From Nitrospirota bacterium (GTDB lineage: Bacteria > Nitrospirota > Thermodesulfovibrionia > Thermodesulfovibrionales > JdFR-88): DNA of 64,000 nt. The stretch covers positions 1 through 64,000 of the forward strand of contig JAJYIR010000008.1 of assembly GCA_021789935.1 (NCBI GenBank), written 5' to 3'. Position 1 is the first letter of the stretch. Each line of letters begins with the position of its first letter. The translations under genes were made by a program, and so were the position numbers. Shown piece after piece: positions 51,772 through 60,451 of the stretch. The notes beneath the pieces were generated by a model that ran no database searches, was not told the DNA's origin, and saw only the letters and a list, made by a program, of their open reading frames with translations.

Positions 51772-53157
51772 TTACTCCTTATCCGGCAGAAAACCGAACT
51801 TCTGCATCCTGTACCGCAAGGTGTCCCTGGTAAGGTTCAGAAGCTTCGCTGCTTTCGTCTGGTTACCTCTGGTCGTATCCAGGGCCTGCCTTATCAGTTC
51901 CTTTTCGACTTTTTCTATATCGATCCCTCCGGGAGGGAGCTTTACATCCGCGTCATTTTGCTCTCCCCGTCCGCCATTATCGCTGCATACCTCTATCGGA
52001 AGGTGTTCGGGAAGGATGAATTCCTCATTTTCCAGTATCATTGCCCTTTCTATCACGTTTTTAAGCTCCCGGACGTTTCCAGGCCAATGGTACTCGAGGA
52101 AAAGGCATTCGGTGTCTCTGGAGATGCCTTTTACGTTTTTTCTGAATTCGCGGTTGAAGCTGTTTATGAAATATTTCGCCAACAGCAGGACGTCATCGCT
52201 GCGCTCCCGGAGCGGCGGGAGGGGTATGGGGACCACCTTCAGCCGGTAAAAAAGGTCTTCCCGGAAATTCCCCTTCTTGACCTCCTCGCCCAGCGTCTTG
52301 TTAGTGGCGGCTATGATGCGCAAATCCACATCTATGTCCTTTATCCCGCCCACGCGTTTGAAGGATTTATTCTCCAGGACTTTGAGGAGCTTGGCCTGGG
52401 TGCTCAGTTTCATGTCCGCGATCTCATCGAGATAAATGGTCCCGCTGTCGGCAAGCTCAAAAAGACCTTTTTTCATGGATCTGGCATCCGTAAAAGCGCC
52501 TTTTTCATATCCGAAAAGCTCGCTTTCGATCAGGTTTTCAGGCAGGGCAGTGCAGTTGATCTCTATGAAGGGCTTTTCCATCCGGGAGCTCTGGTAATGG
52601 ATGACCTTGGCGGCCAGGTCCTTGCCGGAACCGCTCTCCCCCTGCATGAGCACGGTAGTCGCATCGCTTCTGGAGACCTTCTCTATCAGAGAAAATACCT
52701 TCTTGATGGCTGGCGACTGTCCTATGATGCTGTCAAATCCGTAACGGGAGGACAGTTGTGAACGGAACTGGGAGACCTCTTTCCTCAGGGAGCAGGTCTC
52801 CAGCGCCTTGTTTATGATTATCTTCAGCTTGTCCATGTTGAAGGGCTTTTCGATGAAATCATGGGCCCCCAGCTTTATTGTCTTTACAGCCGTCTGGACG
52901 TCTCCGAAAGCGGTTATCATTATCACGACCGCGTCTTTGTTTACTTCCTTTAGCCCCTCAAGGACGGATATACCGGAGATGTCCGGGAGATGGATATCCA
53001 GCAGGGTTATGTCCGGGGCTTCATCCCTGAATGCCGTAAGGCCGTCCAGGCCCCTTTCCGCCACGACCACCTGATAGCCGTCTTTGGAAAGGTTTTGTTC
53101 CAGAGACCACCTGAGAAGTTTTTCATCATCTATGACAAGAATCTTGGTTTTAGCCAT
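51772..53157 (-). CDS. Sigma-54-dependent NtrC-family response regulator
   Basis: 461 aa: receiver (VIDDEKLLRW, TLLDIHLPDISG), AAA+ (Walker A GESGSGKDLAAK, GAFTDA of the GAFTGA loop, DEIADM, RVGGIKDIDVDLRIIAATNK, FREDLFYRLKVVPI) and Fis-type HTH (NQTKAAKLLNLTRDTLRYRMQKFG). In the sigma-54 contact loop GAFTGA reads GAFTDA, a change at the fifth residue. Overlaps the kinase gene by 8 nt, so it is the kinase's partner. Confidence 0.93.
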   Translation of the reverse strand: MAKTKILVIDDEKLLRWSLEQNLSKDGYQVVVAERGLDGLTAFRDEAPDITLLDIHLPDISGISVLEGLKEVNKDAVVIMITAFGDVQTAVKTIKLGAHDFIEKPFNMDKLKIIINKALETCSLRKEVSQFRSQLSSRYGFDSIIGQSPAIKKVFSLIEKVSRSDATTVLMQGESGSGKDLAAKVIHYQSSRMEKPFIEINCTALPENLIESELFGYEKGAFTDARSMKKGLFELADSGTIYLDEIADMKLSTQAKLLKVLENKSFKRVGGIKDIDVDLRIIAATNKTLGEEVKKGNFREDLFYRLKVVPIPLPPLRERSDDVLLLAKYFINSFNREFRKNVKGISRDTECLFLEYHWPGNVRELKNVIERAMILENEEFILPEHLPIEVCSDNGGRGEQNDADVKLPPGGIDIEKVEKELIRQALDTTRGNQTKAAKLLNLTRDTLRYRMQKFGFLPDKE

Positions 53158-54655
53158 CTTTTTGGGTAGTTGCCAGACTGTGAATTATAACATGAAAGGC
53201 GCTTCCCAGGCCGGGCCTGCTTTCAGCCTCAATGCGTCCGCCATGCTGTTCCACGATGTTTTTACCGATGGCAAGCCCCAGGCCGGAGCCCGAATGTTTC
53301 GTCGTAAAGAAGGGCCTGAATATGTTCTTCAGATCGTCATCCGGCATTCCCATCCCGGTATCGGAAATAGTGACCTCCACGGTATCGTCACCATCCCCCT
53401 CCGCAGACCCGCCCCGCTCCACGCTGATTGCCAGCACACCGCCGCCCGGCATCAGGCGAAGCGAGTTTTGCATGATACTGAAGAAAACCTGCTGCATCTG
53501 TTCCGGGTCCGCCTCCACAATGAAGTCATCACTTGCCCCGGGCATCCTGATCTCAACATCCTGAGCCTCCGCCTGCTTGTCAATAAGTCTTCTGGCCCTA
53601 TCCACCACGGAAACTATGTCCACCTTTACCGGCCGCAGCACCGGCGGCCGGGCATAGGCAAGCAGACCCCTTACCGACTGGTCCAGGCGGTCTATCTCGT
53701 TTAAAATGTCCGCCATTATCTCTTTTCTGGGATCTCCGTCCGGTATGTCTTCCGCGAAGACCTGGATGGCCCCGCTTATGCCAGCAAGCGGATTTTTTAT
53801 CTCGTGGGCCACGGCCGCCGCAAGTTCCCCCAGCGAAGCCATCTTCTCCATCTTGGACATCGCCTCCAAATTGCCTTTTTCGAGGGAAGCTTTCATCTGC
53901 CTGAATTGTCCGAAGGCGTGGTTCAAGTCCGCGCATATCATGCCCATTTCGTCATCTCTTGCCGCCTTGAACCTGACGTCCAAATTCCCTCCTGAGGCCT
54001 TTTTTGCGCTCTCCCTCAGGCTTCTGACCGGGTCGCCAACAAGGCGTGAATACAGGAAAACAAGGGGCACGAAGATGAGCGTGAAAACAGCCCCGAAAGA
54101 AAGGAGAGTCTCCTTCCTCAGCCGCCCGAGCCTGCGGACGGGCCCGCGGTTCAGGAGCTCGATGTTAAGGACCGCGAGGGTCTCCTTGTCCGCCCCATGG
54201 CAGGTCTGGCAGGGCTTGTCATTGTAGATCGGCGTGAACATGCCCAGGGGTATGCCGCCGCTGCCGCTGACTATCTTTCTATCAAGGGGCAGGTCTTTAA
54301 CGATGAAATTATTCTCGGAGGCCATGGTGGAGGAGATGACCTTCCCGCCGGGGGCTATAAGGCGCATGGCCTTCAAGTCGGGAGTCATGCTCCTGGCAAT
54401 GAACTGGCCCAGCTGTCTGTTCTGCCCGCCCAGCATAAGGCTGACAACGCTGTCCTTGGCCATCTCCGTCATGATGGAGAGCTTCACGGAGGTGTCTTTT
54501 ATTATATCGTCCCTGCGGGACCTGTAATAAGCGATATGAGCCAGGCCCAGTACGACCACCAGGAGGCAGCCCACCGGCAGCAAATACCTGGCCCTTAACC
54601 TGTGAAACGCGGGCAGGCTGCGGGGAGCAGGGCTGTTTTCCCTACCGGCTCCCAT
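53150..54655 (-). CDS. Histidine kinase with extracytoplasmic CXXCH (heme c?) sensor domain
   Basis: 501 aa. A membrane helix near 24-44, a periplasmic domain to about residue 180 that ends with NDKPCQTCHGAD (C149, C152, H153), a second helix, HAMP, HisKA (AAVAHEIKNPLAGISGA) and HATPase_c (DTGMGMPDDDLKNIFRPFF, GSGLGLAIGKNI). The CXXCH motif could hold covalent heme, making it a redox or gas sensor. Overlaps ccsA, a heme c attachment gene, by 14 nt. The start is at 54655. Confidence 0.9.
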   Translation of the reverse strand: MGAGRENSPAPRSLPAFHRLRARYLLPVGCLLVVVLGLAHIAYYRSRRDDIIKDTSVKLSIMTEMAKDSVVSLMLGGQNRQLGQFIARSMTPDLKAMRLIAPGGKVISSTMASENNFIVKDLPLDRKIVSGSGGIPLGMFTPIYNDKPCQTCHGADKETLAVLNIELLNRGPVRRLGRLRKETLLSFGAVFTLIFVPLVFLYSRLVGDPVRSLRESAKKASGGNLDVRFKAARDDEMGMICADLNHAFGQFRQMKASLEKGNLEAMSKMEKMASLGELAAAVAHEIKNPLAGISGAIQVFAEDIPDGDPRKEIMADILNEIDRLDQSVRGLLAYARPPVLRPVKVDIVSVVDRARRLIDKQAEAQDVEIRMPGASDDFIVEADPEQMQQVFFSIMQNSLRLMPGGGVLAISVERGGSAEGDGDDTVEVTISDTGMGMPDDDLKNIFRPFFTTKHSGSGLGLAIGKNIVEQHGGRIEAESRPGLGSAFHVIIHSLATTQKDG

Positions 54656-55724
54656 AGGAGTGGAGTCCGCTCAGGAGCAAGTTGACCCCCAGGTATGTAA
54701 ATATGACCGCCACAAAGCCCATAACGGCGACCATTGCGATCTTCCGGCCCTTCCACCCCCTTAAAAAGCGCGCATGCAGATAGAATGCATAGATGAACCA
54801 GGTTATCAGAGACCATGTCTCCTTCGGGTCCCAGCTCCAGTAAACGCCCCAGGCCTGGTTCGCCCAGATAGCGCCGAAGATAAGGCCTCCGAGCGTAAAT
54901 ATGGGGAAACCTATCGCCACACTTTTGTAGGTTATTTCATCAAGGACAGAGGCTTGCAGATTGAACCCCCCGATTACCCTTTTCAAGACGTAGCCATATC
55001 TCCATACAGCAAAAACGAACGCGGCCGTGGCCAGGTAACTTATCACCTGCACGGCAGAAGAGGAGCTCTCGTAAGTGCTCTTGAAAAGAAAGTCCTTCAG
55101 GAAGGCATCGGAATTCATATCGGCATGGAACGTCATGTAATCCAGGCCCATGGCGATAAGCACGGACGCAAAGATACCCAACGCCACCGTCCAGAATATA
55201 TAGGCCCCTTCTCTGCGGCCCTCCGTGGTCATGATGAGGTACATAAGGCCAGTGCTGAAAGAGAGCGCGAAGGCCGAATAGGAGATGAAGCTCAGTGTCA
55301 CATGCGCCAGGAGCCAGTTGCTCTGCAGGGCAGGAACGAGGGGCTCTATCTTCGTGGACATGCCCGACAGGCTTATAAAAAGCAGGGCAAGCGCGGCCAC
55401 CGGCGTCACAAACGCGCCGAATGAGCGGTTCTTGTAATGAAACTCCATTATCAGGTACCCCAGCATGAGGCACCACACGAAAAATATTATCGATTCGTAG
55501 AGGTTCGTTAGGGGTATGGAGCGCAGGATGCCCATTCCCGAAAGCTGGTAAAATTCCCTCCACCTAAGCAGTATGGCCAGGGTTTGAGAGGCAAAACCAA
55601 AGAGCGTAAGCCCGGTTGCCGTAACCCCGACCGCTTTTTTTCTGAAGGCGATATGAGTGATGTAGACCACCATCGCCAATATGTATGCCATAGTGGAAAG
55701 ACCGAAAAACAGCGAGCTTCCCAT
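54642..55724 (-). CDS. ccsA: Cytochrome c biogenesis protein CcsA/CcsB (system II)
   Basis: 360 aa, about eight helices. The WWD heme-handling motif reads WGVYWSWDPKETWSLITWF, with conserved His residues in flanking loops. Moves heme out and joins it to apocytochromes together with ResB. Five nt after the resB stop. Confidence 0.94.
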   Translation of the reverse strand: MGSSLFFGLSTMAYILAMVVYITHIAFRKKAVGVTATGLTLFGFASQTLAILLRWREFYQLSGMGILRSIPLTNLYESIIFFVWCLMLGYLIMEFHYKNRSFGAFVTPVAALALLFISLSGMSTKIEPLVPALQSNWLLAHVTLSFISYSAFALSFSTGLMYLIMTTEGRREGAYIFWTVALGIFASVLIAMGLDYMTFHADMNSDAFLKDFLFKSTYESSSSAVQVISYLATAAFVFAVWRYGYVLKRVIGGFNLQASVLDEITYKSVAIGFPIFTLGGLIFGAIWANQAWGVYWSWDPKETWSLITWFIYAFYLHARFLRGWKGRKIAMVAVMGFVAVIFTYLGVNLLLSGLHSYGSR

Positions 55725-55729
55725 GAGAT

Positions 55730-57277
55730 CTAATTTCCTCCTTTTAGACGCTTGACCAGTTTTTCAATTTCTCTTTCGAAGGCATGCCGGTTTTTGGGGC
55801 AAGTTGCCGCCACCGTAAGGAGCGTACCCTTTTTATCCGGCGCCAGCCGGACCCATATCTTTTTGTGACTCATGAAAAAGGCCACGTAAAGACCCAAGGC
55901 CAGCAGGATGCAGCCCAGATAAACTACCCCCACCCCCGGGTCTTTCCTCACCTGGAGCCCTGTGGACTGCACACCCCAGAAATCGGTCAGGCCTATGCTG
56001 CTGCCATCCGGCAAACTCCACGTCTCAGGATACCTTTGCACGATCCACTTTGAACTCCGGGCCCCGCCCGGACCTGAGATATCAACCCGGACCGCCGGGT
56101 TGGTCATCATCTGCGAATATGTTTCCGGCCTTCCCTGATCGTCAAAGGCCAGCGCCGGATTGAACTCCGCCAGCTTTACCGTTTCATTCGTGCCCGGTAT
56201 GCCGAAGCTCTGTCCTATCTTCATTTTCATGGTCTCTGCTTGCCCGCCAGGAGACCTTACATCCAGCACGGCCACTCCGTTTGAAAGGTCGTGCCGGAGC
56301 CTGAAGCTGGACTGGTAGAACATGACCCCCTTATACTTGAGCGGGTGGTTGACCTCTATCCATTTGGAGACGACAGGCTTCCCGTTTTCAATTATGGAAA
56401 GCCGGCTCCTGTATGCCTTGGGCATATCGCTCTGGCCGTAAAACTGCACCTCGAACTGCTGGCAGAGCACCTGGAAACCCAGGGGGATAATGCCCACGGA
56501 CTTCAGGTCCTTCTCATAGTCGGGGAGACTTTCATTTAACGATTGGGACGCCTTCTGAAGGTCCCCGTTCTCGGCATAAAGCGCCCCCAGCAGGCTTGCC
56601 CTCCGGGAGACCTGGGACGGGTCCGACATGTCCATATTGGTAGAATAGACGATGTTCGTGTTAAAACCCTCGGGCAGGTCCACATACCCCTTGAAGCCAA
56701 AAAACACGCCAAGCACGGCGCCGAGCATTATCACAAGTATGCTTGCATGCGTTATGTAGACGCCTGAACGGCTCCAGGCATTCTTTTGCGCATACAGTTG
56801 CACCGCCCCATCCGGCCCCTGCTCCCTCTCCGCGGCAAAACCGATGGACTTCATCGCGGAGACGGCTTGCTGCAGAATTGAATCAGGGCCACCCTGGACC
56901 ACAAACTCGTCCTTTATGGGCATCCGCTTCATCTGGTCCGGGGCAATCGGCTTTACCGGGGTGCGCATGATGCGCCAGATGGCGGGAAACCGGTCTATGG
57001 AGCAGACAAGCAGATTGGCCGCAAAAAGCGAAAGCAGCGACAAAAACCACCAGGACCGGTACATGTTCATAAATCCGAGCGCGTACAGCACCTTGTATGC
57101 CGAAGGCGCTATCCCCTGCCCGACCAGACTTGAAAGCACCCTTATATTGTCCGCATACGAGGCCTGCTGTTCTATTACCGTGCCGACGATGGATGTGAGC
57201 GCTACCAGCGCGAATATTACAATGGCGAGTTTTATTGAGGAAAACAAAGACCAAACCTTATCCAGAAGGCTCTTCAT
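55730..57277 (-). CDS. resB: ResB/Ccs1 cytochrome c biogenesis protein
   Basis: 515 aa. N-terminal helices (LAIVIFALVALTSIVGTVIEQ, FMNMYRSWWFLSLLSLFAANLLVCSIDRF), a large periplasmic domain (GYVDLPEGFNTNI, PLKYKGVMFYQSSF) and a last helix (GVVYLGCILLALGLYVAFFMSHKKIWVRL). Head of the resB-ccsA-kinase-regulator set. Confidence 0.94.
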   Translation of the reverse strand: MKSLLDKVWSLFSSIKLAIVIFALVALTSIVGTVIEQQASYADNIRVLSSLVGQGIAPSAYKVLYALGFMNMYRSWWFLSLLSLFAANLLVCSIDRFPAIWRIMRTPVKPIAPDQMKRMPIKDEFVVQGGPDSILQQAVSAMKSIGFAAEREQGPDGAVQLYAQKNAWSRSGVYITHASILVIMLGAVLGVFFGFKGYVDLPEGFNTNIVYSTNMDMSDPSQVSRRASLLGALYAENGDLQKASQSLNESLPDYEKDLKSVGIIPLGFQVLCQQFEVQFYGQSDMPKAYRSRLSIIENGKPVVSKWIEVNHPLKYKGVMFYQSSFRLRHDLSNGVAVLDVRSPGGQAETMKMKIGQSFGIPGTNETVKLAEFNPALAFDDQGRPETYSQMMTNPAVRVDISGPGGARSSKWIVQRYPETWSLPDGSSIGLTDFWGVQSTGLQVRKDPGVGVVYLGCILLALGLYVAFFMSHKKIWVRLAPDKKGTLLTVAATCPKNRHAFEREIEKLVKRLKGGN

Positions 57278-57364
57278 TATCTAATCAGAAACTCCTTTCA
57301 AGGGAAAATCCCCCCTAAACAGGAGGCAAAATATTTTTTTCTTTGAGCATACATTTGCGTCCAA

Positions 57365-57829
57365 TCATGATAATATTTTTAGCTCCGAAATAGCAATCAA
57401 CCCCTTACCCCCGCGCTTCCTGACGAGGGACACCGGCCTGTCGCGGAGTGCGTCCACTATGCAGAAAAAGCCGAATGGTTCTTCGTACGGATTGAAGAGC
57501 CGGTGGGGCTCCATTGGCCCTATGTAGGCTATGTCCATATACCCAAGCTCACGCGTCCGTCTGCCGAGCCTCACCTTGCCCCTCCCCTTTACCACCACCA
57601 CGACGTGCTCGTGCCGGTGTGTCTCAAGGCTTGTATATCCTCCCGGGGAGACCTCGAAGTACCTTAAGTGGAATTTGGTCTGCTCGCCTGAAAGGCCCGC
57701 CACCAGGGGATGTCTTGCCACCTGCGTCCAATCGCCTCCGCTCCCTTCCTTATATACGGAAGGCTTCACCCCTTTCCATGAGCAATCCCCCTTATGTTTC
57801 AAGACCCTGCTCTTTGTTTTTATCTCCAT
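57365..57829 (-). CDS. Cupin-domain protein
   Basis: 154 aa. YFEVSPGGYTSLETHRHEHVVVVVKGRGKVRLG has the cupin metal pattern (H-x-H, with a later Glu/His), and PMEPHRLFNPYEEPFGFFCIV is the second half. A small metal-dependent enzyme or sensor. Ends the alcohol-dehydrogenase run. Confidence 0.85.
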   Translation of the reverse strand: MEIKTKSRVLKHKGDCSWKGVKPSVYKEGSGGDWTQVARHPLVAGLSGEQTKFHLRYFEVSPGGYTSLETHRHEHVVVVVKGRGKVRLGRRTRELGYMDIAYIGPMEPHRLFNPYEEPFGFFCIVDALRDRPVSLVRKRGGKGLIAISELKILS

Positions 57830-57862
57830 TTACCTTCTCCTTTTTGAAAAAAACAAAAACCT

Positions 57863-58945
57863 TCACTGGAAACGGATCAGGACCTTCAGCGAATCGGCCG
57901 CACGGGCCGCAAGCCTGTAAGCCTCCTGGGTTTCCCCGATCGGGAAGCTATGGGTCACGATCATGTCCGCCCTGACATGCCCGCCTTCTATCATGGCCAG
58001 CGCGGCGCGTGTGTCCACGGGGCCCGTGGAATAGCTTGGTATCAGGCTTACCTCCCTGAAATAGATATCGTTAGGGTCCAGGCTCAGCACCTCGCCGGGT
58101 TTCGCAGGGGTGAAGAGCACAACCTTCCCGCCCGGTCCCGCCGCCTCCACCGCCGTGTGCATGGCCCGGACGCTGTTTGGCCCGGCTATCACAAGGTCCG
58201 CCATCCGCCCGTTTGTTATCTTTTCTACCGCCCGGACCGGGTCTTCCCGCGATACGTCAACAACATGGCCCGCTCCGAGCCCCAGGGCCTTTTCAAGCCT
58301 GAAGGGCACAGAGTCCGCTCCGATGATGTTTTCCGCCTTTATGCCAAGGGCCTTGAGCGCGAGTATGTGGAGGATGCCCATGACCCCGAGTCCGATCACA
58401 AAAACAAAAAAAGTCCCGGGATCAAAACAGGAAGAAGAAGCGTTTTCCCCCACTGGAAGGCCGGCCCTCCTCAGCCCCTTGAGCACGCACCCCAGGGGCT
58501 CCACAAGAACGCCGTCTTCGAAAGAGAGGCTTTTAACCGGGGAGAGCTTAAGCGTATCGTGCCGGAGGTTTACCGCCGGGATGAGTATGTACTCTGAAAT
58601 CCCCCCCGGTATGATGAAAGAATTCTTCCATGCGGGGCAATGAACGAAAATGCCCTTTTTGCAGAAAGGGCATTTTTCCCTGTCCATGCACGGCGCGTGA
58701 TGATGGACGGACACCCTGTCCCCTTCACTGAAGTCTTCCACCCCGCTGCCGGTCTTCACAATGACGCCCGCGGGTTCATGGCCCAGGACGAGCGGCGCCT
58801 TTTTCTCTATGTACCAGGGCATCAGGTCCCCGGAGCAGATGCCGGAGGCCATGGTCTTCATGAGCGCCTCCCCCGGGCCGGGAGACGGGACGGGCATCTC
58901 CTCTATCCTTATGTCGCCGAAGCTGTAAAGCCTTGCGATCTTCAT
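57863..58945 (-). CDS. Zinc-dependent alcohol/threonine dehydrogenase-like
   Basis: 360-aa MDR-superfamily enzyme. Catalytic zinc: SGICSGDL, GHEPAG. A modified structural-zinc loop CMDREKCPFCKKGIFVHC (5 residues between the first two Cys). Rossmann VIGLGVMGILHILALKALG, preceded by an unusual Ser/Cys/Phe-rich insert (GENASSSCFDPGTFFVF). Substrate unknown. Its ATG shares the final base of the upstream gene's stop (TAATG). Confidence 0.88.
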   Translation of the reverse strand: MKIARLYSFGDIRIEEMPVPSPGPGEALMKTMASGICSGDLMPWYIEKKAPLVLGHEPAGVIVKTGSGVEDFSEGDRVSVHHHAPCMDREKCPFCKKGIFVHCPAWKNSFIIPGGISEYILIPAVNLRHDTLKLSPVKSLSFEDGVLVEPLGCVLKGLRRAGLPVGENASSSCFDPGTFFVFVIGLGVMGILHILALKALGIKAENIIGADSVPFRLEKALGLGAGHVVDVSREDPVRAVEKITNGRMADLVIAGPNSVRAMHTAVEAAGPGGKVVLFTPAKPGEVLSLDPNDIYFREVSLIPSYSTGPVDTRAALAMIEGGHVRADMIVTHSFPIGETQEAYRLAARAADSLKVLIRFQ

Positions 58946-60018
58946 TATTGCATGCCGTCTTTTATTACGTATTTAATGCCCCTGCCCGCGGCAAGCTTCT
59001 TAAAGGCGCTCTCCGCCCGTGGGAGGCTGCATGTTCCGGAGATGAGAGAGGAGACGTTTACCCTCCTTTCTGCAAGGAGTTTATATGCCTGCCGGACGTC
59101 CTCCGGGCAGAAATGGAAAGACGCCACGAGCGCAAGCTCATCGTAGTGTATCCTGCTTGAAGAAAAGACGACCGGCGAGCCTTTTTTCAATCCGCCAAAA
59201 AGCATGATCCTGCCTCCGCGTCTTGCGTACCTCGGGGCCGATTCCCAGACTTCCTTCCGTCCCGTGCACTCTATGACGTAATCCGCCCCGGGCGGGGCGA
59301 ACCTGGAGAAAAATCCTTCCAGTCGTTCGGGCTTGAAGACGGCCTCGGCCCCCAGCTGTTGCGAGAGCCTCAGCCTTGAGCCCTCCAGGGCGCATACGGC
59401 AACCCTTACCCCCCTGGCCCTTAAAAGGATGAGATGCAGGAGCCCTATCGGGCCGGCCCCGAAGATAAGCGCGGTCTCATCGGGCCCCTTTCTCTTTTTC
59501 CGGGCGTCCCTGTTTTCCGCCGGCACATTCAGGCCCAGCCTTCCCACCCCATGCACCACGCAGCTCAAAGGCTCCAGAAAGGCGGCCTCTTCGAAGGAAA
59601 GGCCCTCCGGTTTTTTAAAGGTGTTGATGGCCGCTATGTGTTCAGGCAGAAGGACATATTGGCCGAAGGCGCCAAGCACCTTGGTTTCCATTATCCTCTC
59701 GCAGAGGTTGTAGAGCCCTTTTTCGCAGTATGGGCACTTTAGACAAGGAGCAGTGTGGACGGCCATAACCGCATCGCCTTCCCTGAATTTTTTGACCCCG
59801 CGTCCGGCAGCGGCAACAGTGCCGGAAAACTCGTGCCCGAAAGGCCCCGGCATCGGGATAAGATTGTGTCCGCGCAGGTACGCCTTCAGATCGGTCCCGC
59901 AGGTGAGCGAGGCCCTTACCTTTATAAGAAGCTCGCCGCGCCCCGGCATGGGCACCGGGACCTCCCGCAGGATAATTTTACCGGGAGCTGCAAGCCATAA
60001 CTGTTTCTGTTCCGTCAT
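58945..60018 (-). CDS. Zinc-dependent alcohol dehydrogenase-like
   Basis: 357 aa. Catalytic zinc ligand in TCGTDLKAYLRG and GHEFSG, structural zinc CLKCPYCEKGLYNLC (C-x2-C-x2-C-x7-C), Rossmann ALIFGAGPIGLLHLI preceded by a basic insert (AENRDARKKRKGPDET). Paralogue of the next gene. Two MDRs plus a cupin suggest a short polyol or sugar oxidation route (inference). Confidence 0.88.
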   Translation of the reverse strand: MTEQKQLWLAAPGKIILREVPVPMPGRGELLIKVRASLTCGTDLKAYLRGHNLIPMPGPFGHEFSGTVAAAGRGVKKFREGDAVMAVHTAPCLKCPYCEKGLYNLCERIMETKVLGAFGQYVLLPEHIAAINTFKKPEGLSFEEAAFLEPLSCVVHGVGRLGLNVPAENRDARKKRKGPDETALIFGAGPIGLLHLILLRARGVRVAVCALEGSRLRLSQQLGAEAVFKPERLEGFFSRFAPPGADYVIECTGRKEVWESAPRYARRGGRIMLFGGLKKGSPVVFSSSRIHYDELALVASFHFCPEDVRQAYKLLAERRVNVSSLISGTCSLPRAESAFKKLAAGRGIKYVIKDGMQ

Positions 60019-60107
60019 TTTCGCTTTGTGCCCCCGAAATAATTTTTTCTTTTCTTTTCCCGCCAGGGATTTTTTAAAAAAAGAAAATGACCCGCCCCCG
60101 GTGCGGC

Positions 60108-60356
60108 CTAGAAAACGGTCTTTCCGCCGAAGATCTGCCCAATAAGGGCCGCCGCGACGAATATCGGTATATAGCGGTAGTCCAGGTCCGACAGTCTCCG
60201 CCCCAGGAAAATAAGAGGAATGGGCAGATGAATATATAGAAACCAGCGGACGGAAAATTTCTTCACCTTCGACCGCAGAAACCCGAAAGGCAGGTTAAGG
60301 ATGAACGTGAAAAGAAAAAGCCCCAGGACAAGCGCGATTTTTGCCTTTAATTCCAT
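60108..60356 (-). CDS. Small two-to-three-helix membrane protein
   Basis: About 82 aa from ATG 60356. MELKAKIALVLGLFLFTFILNLPFGF, then WFLYIHLPIPLIFLG and YIPIFVAAALIGQIFGG. Strong hydrophobicity with a conserved-looking RWFLYIHLPIPLIFLGRR. No family recognised. It stands between the MDR pair and HD-GYP gene in the same direction. Confidence 0.6.
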   Translation of the reverse strand: MELKAKIALVLGLFLFTFILNLPFGFLRSKVKKFSVRWFLYIHLPIPLIFLGRRLSDLDYRYIPIFVAAALIGQIFGGKTVF

Positions 60357-60451
60357 GTCTTTCAAATTAACTTAAATACAAAAAAGCTGTCAAACCGGTC
60401 CCACGGAAATTTTTTGCTCTTTTCCCAGGGACGGATTTTATTCCCCTGCAG

